The notes under the pieces are model-generated. The model was not told the DNA's origin and did not search any database. It was given only the letters and a program-made list of their open reading frames with translations. From assembly GCA_016789165.1 (NCBI GenBank), contig JAEURL010000057.1, positions 1 through 10,313 on the forward strand: 10,313 nt of DNA. The letters run 5' to 3'. The stretch comes from Anaerolineales bacterium (lineage in GTDB: Bacteria; Chloroflexota; Anaerolineae; Anaerolineales; UBA6663). Each line of letters starts with the position of its first letter. Position 1 is the stretch's first letter. Positions 6,966 through 10,313 of this stretch are shown here, piece after piece. Made by a program: the position numbers and the translations under genes.

Positions 6966-7766
6966 ATGGCCCACGGCGGCGGCGGCGGCGATCGCTGGCT
7001 GATCAGCTACGCGGACTTCATCACCTTGCTGATGGTGCTGTTCGTGGTGCTCTATTCCATGGGCCAGACCGACGTGCAGCGCTACAAGGCGCTGGCCGAG
7101 AGCCTGCGGCGCGCCTTCAGCGGCGGCGGCCCGGCCCCGATTGTGGACCCCGGCATCAGCGCGGCCACCGGCGGCACCGACACCGACACCCAGCCGGCGC
7201 CGGTGGAGGTGGACGGCTTTCCGCAGCGCGGCACCGATGCCCTGGACGTGGCCTCCGACCTGAGCCGCCTGCTGAGCGACAACAACCTGGCCAACGGCGT
7301 CAGCGTGCAGAATAACATCGAGGGCCTGCTGCTTTCGCTGAGCGAGACCCTGCTGTTTGTCCCCGGCGGCGCCGACCTCCTGCCTGAGGCGTACCCTCTG
7401 CTGCAGGAGATTGCGGTCATGTTGAACAAGATCGACAACGAGGTGCGCGTGACGGCCTACACGGACGACACGCCGCCGACCGACCCGCGCTATCCCACCA
7501 ACTGGGAGCTGTCGGCCGCGCGCAGCGCCTCGATCGTCCGGTTCCTGATTTCCCAGGGCCTCAGCCCGGAACGGCTCTCTGCTTCCGGGCGCGGCGAGTA
7601 TCACCCGCTTTTCCCGAACGACACGCCCGAGCACCGCGCCTATAACCGGCGCGCTGAGATCGCCGTGGTCTACGTCGTGGAAGAGAACAGCTACGTGATC
7701 GGGTCGAACAGCCTGATCCAGGAGAGCGTGCCCGGCACGGTGGTAGGAGGTCAAACGCAACCATGA
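6966..7766 (+). CDS. motB: flagellar motor stator protein MotB
   Basis: 266 residues. MotB pairs with MotA and anchors the stator to peptidoglycan. The cytoplasmic tail is very short and Gly-rich (MAHGGGGGDRW). The single membrane helix WLISYADFITLLMVLFVVLYSM contains D17, the ion-carrying Asp. Residues 36-51 (DVQRYKALAESLRRAF) fit the plug helix that closes the channel before assembly. A linker rich in Gly, Asp and Thr follows, then an OmpA-like peptidoglycan-binding domain at about 117-238 with TDDTPP, NWELSAARSASIVRFL, LSASGRGEYHPL and YNRRAEI. In the usual GHTD position it reads AYTD. GGGAG at 6952-6956 precedes ATG 6966. The last four bases overlap fliL (ATGA), and the strong AGGAGG for fliL lies within this gene. 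The family assignment is secure. Confidence 0.97.
   Translation: MAHGGGGGDRWLISYADFITLLMVLFVVLYSMGQTDVQRYKALAESLRRAFSGGGPAPIVDPGISAATGGTDTDTQPAPVEVDGFPQRGTDALDVASDLSRLLSDNNLANGVSVQNNIEGLLLSLSETLLFVPGGADLLPEAYPLLQEIAVMLNKIDNEVRVTAYTDDTPPTDPRYPTNWELSAARSASIVRFLISQGLSPERLSASGRGEYHPLFPNDTPEHRAYNRRAEIAVVYVVEENSYVIGSNSLIQESVPGTVVGGQTQP
7745..7750 (+). promoter_or_regulatory. strong ribosome binding site for fliL inside the motB end
   Basis: AGGAGG, a full match to the anti-Shine-Dalgarno consensus, lies 12 bases before the fliL ATG at 7763. The spacing is a little long, but the site confirms that start and the four-base ATGA overlap with motB. Confidence 0.7.
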
Positions 7767-8416
7767 CGGCTTTACTGCAACGCGTCGGCCCGGTGCTCAA
7801 GATCACGGGCCAGGTGGCGCAGGGCATCGCCCTGACTTCCATCTTTTTGATGAACGGTCTGATGGGCTACATCATGTTCGCCCCGGATGACCTGCCCAAG
7901 CCCTTCTACCTGTCCTACGCCGGCGACGTCGCGGTTGTCTCGGCCGCGGCCAGCACCAGCCACACCACGGAAGGTGAAGCGGTCGCCACCGAGGGCCCGG
8001 AGATCATCAAGATCTACAAGCCCGGCCAGGGGGTGATGGTGGAGACCGGCACCAAGATCGTCAACCTGGCCGACCCGGGCGGGCGGCGCTATCTCAAGGC
8101 CACTATCACCATCGAGGTCGCGCCGCCTGAGACGACGGCGCCCGCGACGGAGGCCGCCGCCGCCGAGGGCAGCCATGGCAGCACCGCTGCGGCTACTGAA
8201 GACCCGGTCATGGCGGAGTTCACCGACAAGATGAATCAGCGCCTGCCGATCATCAACGACATCCTGACGACCCTGCTCTCGGGCCAGACCTTTGAAAGTA
8301 TCTACACGGTGGAGGGCAAGGAGGCGCTGCGCCAGGATATCCTGGTGCAGTTGAACGAGCGTATGCCGGATCTGCAGGTGATCTCGGTCTACTTTACGGA
8401 GTTCGTGGTGCAGTAG
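7763..8416 (+). CDS. fliL: flagellar basal body-associated protein FliL
   Basis: 217 residues with one membrane segment at about 22-40 (IALTSIFLMNGLMGYIMFA) and a periplasmic or extracytoplasmic C-terminal domain. FliL surrounds and stabilises the stator, which fits its place directly after motB. Family features are GTKIVNLADPGGRRYLKATITIEV (split around residues 96-119), PIINDILTTLLSGQTFESI, VEGKEALRQDI and the ending VISVYFTEFVVQ. Two Ala/Thr/Ser/Glu-rich stretches stand out: residues 58-80, before the folded domain, and 121-148, inserted between its first and second halves. The second is longer than the turn found in compact FliL proteins. The start is fixed by AGGAGG at 7745-7750. Thirty-four bases separate it from fliM, with no terminator visible. 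Confidence 0.95.
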   Translation: MTALLQRVGPVLKITGQVAQGIALTSIFLMNGLMGYIMFAPDDLPKPFYLSYAGDVAVVSAAASTSHTTEGEAVATEGPEIIKIYKPGQGVMVETGTKIVNLADPGGRRYLKATITIEVAPPETTAPATEAAAAEGSHGSTAAATEDPVMAEFTDKMNQRLPIINDILTTLLSGQTFESIYTVEGKEALRQDILVQLNERMPDLQVISVYFTEFVVQ

Positions 8417-8450
8417 GCACCCCGGTAGAAACGACAGGGACGAGGGCCGC

Positions 8451-9494
8451 ATGCTGACCCAAGCCGAGATCGATGCCCTGCTGGCCGGTTCGTTGGAGGC
8501 GGAACAGCCGCACAGCGAGCAAGGCGTGAACCTGGCCGACCTGATCGGCACCGGCCCGGCCGCGCCGGCCAGCGCCCCGAAGGAAAAGCCGGCCGCCGCC
8601 AGCGGCAAGCAGATCCGGCCCTACAACTTCTGGTCGCCGGAGCGTTTCTCCAAAGACCAGATGCGGGCCATCGAGCTGATCCACGAGAACCTGGCTGAAC
8701 GCCTGACCACCTCGCTGCCGCCCTACCTGCGCACGGAGTTCCGGCCGCGCATGGTCCACATGGAGCAGGGCCGTTCGGACGATTTCATCAAAGACCTGCC
8801 GCCGGGCACCCTCTTCCATGTGATGGCCCTGGAGCCGCTGCCCGGCCGGCTGGTGCTGGTGATCAGCTCCGAGCTGATGGGCGTCATCCTGGAACGGCTG
8901 TTGGGCGGCGCCGGCCCGGGCGATCAGAAGCCGCGCCCGCTGACCGATATCGGTCAATCCCTGATCAAGGGCACGGTTGAGTACATGCTGGGCGACTTCA
9001 AAGCCGCCTGGAGCAAGGTGGTGGCGCTGGAGCCGCAGCTGGAAGACAGCACGGTCAACCATCACTGGGTGCAGATGATGCTGGGCAACGCCCGCGTGGT
9101 GTTAATTACCTTCGAGATCACCATCCAGGGCACCACCGGCACGATGAGCATCTACATCCCCTTCTCCACGCTCAAGCCGGTGGCCAACGTGCTCAACCCG
9201 CACGTCTGGATCAGCGGCCGCGACAACCGCCCGGACGAGGCCGTGCGCGAGCGGACGGTGCGCGGGGTGCACAACTTGCCCGTGATCCTGCGGGTGGTCC
9301 TGGGCGGCGCCGACCTGACCGTCTCGGAGCTGTTGGGCTTGCAGCCGGGCGACGTGATTCGCCTGGACACCAAGACGCGCGAGGACCTGGTGGTCTGTGT
9401 GGGCGAGCGCGAGCAGTTCCTGGGCCGCGCCGGCATCATGGATGGCCGCCTGGCAGTGCAGATTGGCGCGCCGTACAGCGCCGTCAACGGCTGA
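8451..9494 (+). CDS. fliM: flagellar motor switch protein FliM
   Basis: 347 residues, normal length. FliM is the middle layer of the cytoplasmic C-ring. The N-terminus LTQAEIDALL (2-11) is the CheY-phosphate binding motif, so the motor should answer to chemotaxis. An Ala/Pro-rich linker (about 14-52) leads to the CheC-like middle domain that starts with RPYNFWSPERFSKDQMR and includes LLGGAG (150-155), the loop that contacts FliG. A SpoA domain at about 273-340 (LPVILRVVLGGADLTVSELLGLQPGDVI) binds FliN. GAGGG at 8442-8446 precedes ATG 8451 by four bases. The 51-base gap to fliN contains no clear promoter or terminator. All expected regions are present and nothing suggests decay. Confidence 0.97.
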   Translation: MLTQAEIDALLAGSLEAEQPHSEQGVNLADLIGTGPAAPASAPKEKPAAASGKQIRPYNFWSPERFSKDQMRAIELIHENLAERLTTSLPPYLRTEFRPRMVHMEQGRSDDFIKDLPPGTLFHVMALEPLPGRLVLVISSELMGVILERLLGGAGPGDQKPRPLTDIGQSLIKGTVEYMLGDFKAAWSKVVALEPQLEDSTVNHHWVQMMLGNARVVLITFEITIQGTTGTMSIYIPFSTLKPVANVLNPHVWISGRDNRPDEAVRERTVRGVHNLPVILRVVLGGADLTVSELLGLQPGDVIRLDTKTREDLVVCVGEREQFLGRAGIMDGRLAVQIGAPYSAVNG

Positions 9495-9545
9495 AACAGC
9501 GGCGGAGAACTTTGTGGCATACCACTGGCTGATTGAGGCGAAATC

Positions 9546-9911
9546 ATGACAGAGTCACCGTTGTCCAACCTGGGTTTTGAGGCCGAAGCCGACCCGGCCG
9601 GCGTGGCTGTCCGCCCGGCGCACTTTGAAACCCTGAACGGCTCCGGCTCGGCGGCGGGCCAAACCGCCAGCATCGACCTGTTGATGGACGTCCCGCTGCG
9701 GGTGACCGTGGAGCTGGGCCGGACGCGCATGTCGGTGCGCCAGGTGCTGGAGCTGCAAAGCGGCTCGGTGGTGGAACTGGACCGGCTGGCCGGCGAGGCC
9801 GTGGACGTGATGGTCAACGACCGGCTGATGGCCCGCGGTGAGGTGGTAGTGGTGGACGACAAATTCGGCATTCGGATTACGGAGATTGTGGCGGGCAACC
9901 GCCGCGAGTAA
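9546..9911 (+). CDS. fliN: flagellar motor switch protein FliN
   Basis: 121 residues with a single SpoA domain at about 42-115: SIDLLMDVPLRVTVELGRT, then LELQSGSVVELDRLAGEAVDVMVNDRLMARGEVVVVDDKFGIRITEI (quoted in parts of the domain at 68-114). FliN forms the base of the C-ring with FliM and takes part in delivering export substrates through FliH. The N-terminal 40 residues are flexible and acidic to neutral, without a second domain, so this is FliN rather than the larger CheC-containing FliY of Bacillus. GAGG at 9535-9538 lies seven bases before ATG 9546. fliO starts five bases after the stop. Confidence 0.95.
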   Translation: MTESPLSNLGFEAEADPAGVAVRPAHFETLNGSGSAAGQTASIDLLMDVPLRVTVELGRTRMSVRQVLELQSGSVVELDRLAGEAVDVMVNDRLMARGEVVVVDDKFGIRITEIVAGNRRE

Positions 9912-9916
9912 CCGCC

Positions 9917-10313
9917 GTGTTGGGTAAAAACGGGCCAGCCTGGCTGGCCGAACTGCGTAAGCCAGGCTCCGCCTGGCGCCGGCCGCTGCTGGGGGCCGCC
10001 GGCTTGGTCGGACTGGTGCTTCTCGGGGCCGTGGCCGGCGGCGGGGCCAGCGCGGAGGGGGAGGGCGCGCTGGACACGGGCCGGCTGGTGGTGGACGTTC
10101 TGGTCAAACTAGGCCTGGTGCTGGTCCTGATCTATGCCAGCCTGTACCTGCTGCGGCGCTGGCAGGGCGGAGCACTGGGCGGAACGGGGCTGTTTGCGCC
10201 GCGGACTCGGCAGGTGACGCTGCTGGAAACCACGCGCCTGTCGCCGCGGCAGGCCCTCCACCTCGTCCGGGCCGGCGGCCAGGTATTCCTGCTCGGCGCC
10301 ACCGATCAGGGTA
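9917..10313 (+). CDS. fliO: flagellar biosynthesis protein FliO (3' end outside window)
   Basis: The frame is open from GTG 9917 to the right edge: 132 complete codons and one extra base. FliO is a membrane protein that helps assemble the FliP ring of the flagellar export gate. Two hydrophobic segments are visible, about 24-42 (LLGAAGLVGLVLLGAVAG) and 57-79 (LVVDVLVKLGLVLVLIYASL onward). Between them lies a short Gly/Ala/Glu-rich loop (ASAEGEGALDTG). After the second segment comes the FliO core: VTLLETTRLSPRQALHLVRA then GGQVFLLGATDQG, where the window ends. The start is uncertain: GCGAG at 9904-9908 is a weak ribosome site eight bases before GTG 9917, and TTG 9920 is also possible. Gene order (after fliN) supports the call, and fliP would be expected next. 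Confidence 0.9.
   Translation, partial: MLGKNGPAWLAELRKPGSAWRRPLLGAAGLVGLVLLGAVAGGGASAEGEGALDTGRLVVDVLVKLGLVLVLIYASLYLLRRWQGGALGGTGLFAPRTRQVTLLETTRLSPRQALHLVRAGGQVFLLGATDQG
9933..9977 (+). repeat. two adjacent small hairpins in the first codons of fliO
   Basis: GGCCAGC (9933-9939) pairs with GCTGGCC (9943-9949) around CTG, and GCCAGGC (9961-9967) pairs with GCCTGGC (9971-9977) around TCC. Both are perfect 7-bp stems with three-base loops, 11 bases apart, starting 16 bases after the GTG start. They might slow early translation of fliO, but short GC-rich inverted repeats arise easily at this base composition. Confidence 0.45.

Overview
This window is GC-rich bacterial DNA with every gene on the + strand and almost no spare sequence between genes. 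It holds two blocks: a dense two-component signalling cluster (1-5808) and the front of a flagellar operon (about 5841-10313, running off the right end). The flagellar order flbD-motA-motB-fliL-fliM-fliN-fliO is of the kind seen in Gram-positive, Thermotoga and Chloroflexota lineages rather than enterobacteria. The strong GC bias, the Rcp1-like single-domain receiver beside a phytochrome-type kinase tail, and the chains of GAF/PAS kinases suggest a flagellated member of Chloroflexota. This placement is inference from style, not a database match.

Signalling block. A histidine kinase cut off by the left edge (1-615) overlaps a stand-alone Rcp1-like receiver (612-1049). That overlaps a second stand-alone receiver (1049-1498), which overlaps a receiver-PAS-histidine kinase hybrid (1491-2966). 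Next come an OmpR/PhoB-type DNA-binding regulator (2970-3680) and a GAF-PAS histidine kinase (3691-5808). The overlaps and very short gaps indicate one transcript. The most unusual member is the hybrid at 1491-2966: its kinase core is clearly related to that of the 3691-5808 kinase, but it has lost several catalytic residues (H-E to H-Q, the second N-box Asn to Leu, changes in both G boxes). The downstream paralogue keeps all of them. The hybrid is probably a pseudokinase or a protein with altered activity, with an intact receiver domain still attached.

Boundary. The 125-base gap at 5809-5933 is the only real intergenic region. It contains a good sigma70-like promoter (CTGACA, 17-base spacer, extended -10 TGC-TAGAGT), followed at once by a perfect 12-bp inverted repeat with a 6-base loop that covers the expected transcription start. 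It could be an operator, a leader hairpin or the terminator of the upstream cluster.

Flagellar block. FlbD (5934-6146) is followed by the stator genes motA and motB, the stator-associated fliL, the C-ring switch genes fliM and fliN, and the first 132 codons of fliO, an export-gate assembly factor. Together they make the torque-generating stator, the CheY-responsive switch and part of the export apparatus. FliM keeps its N-terminal CheY-binding motif, so this motor should be under chemotaxis control. All flagellar genes look intact. No mobile elements, tRNA or rRNA genes, or CRISPR arrays were seen.
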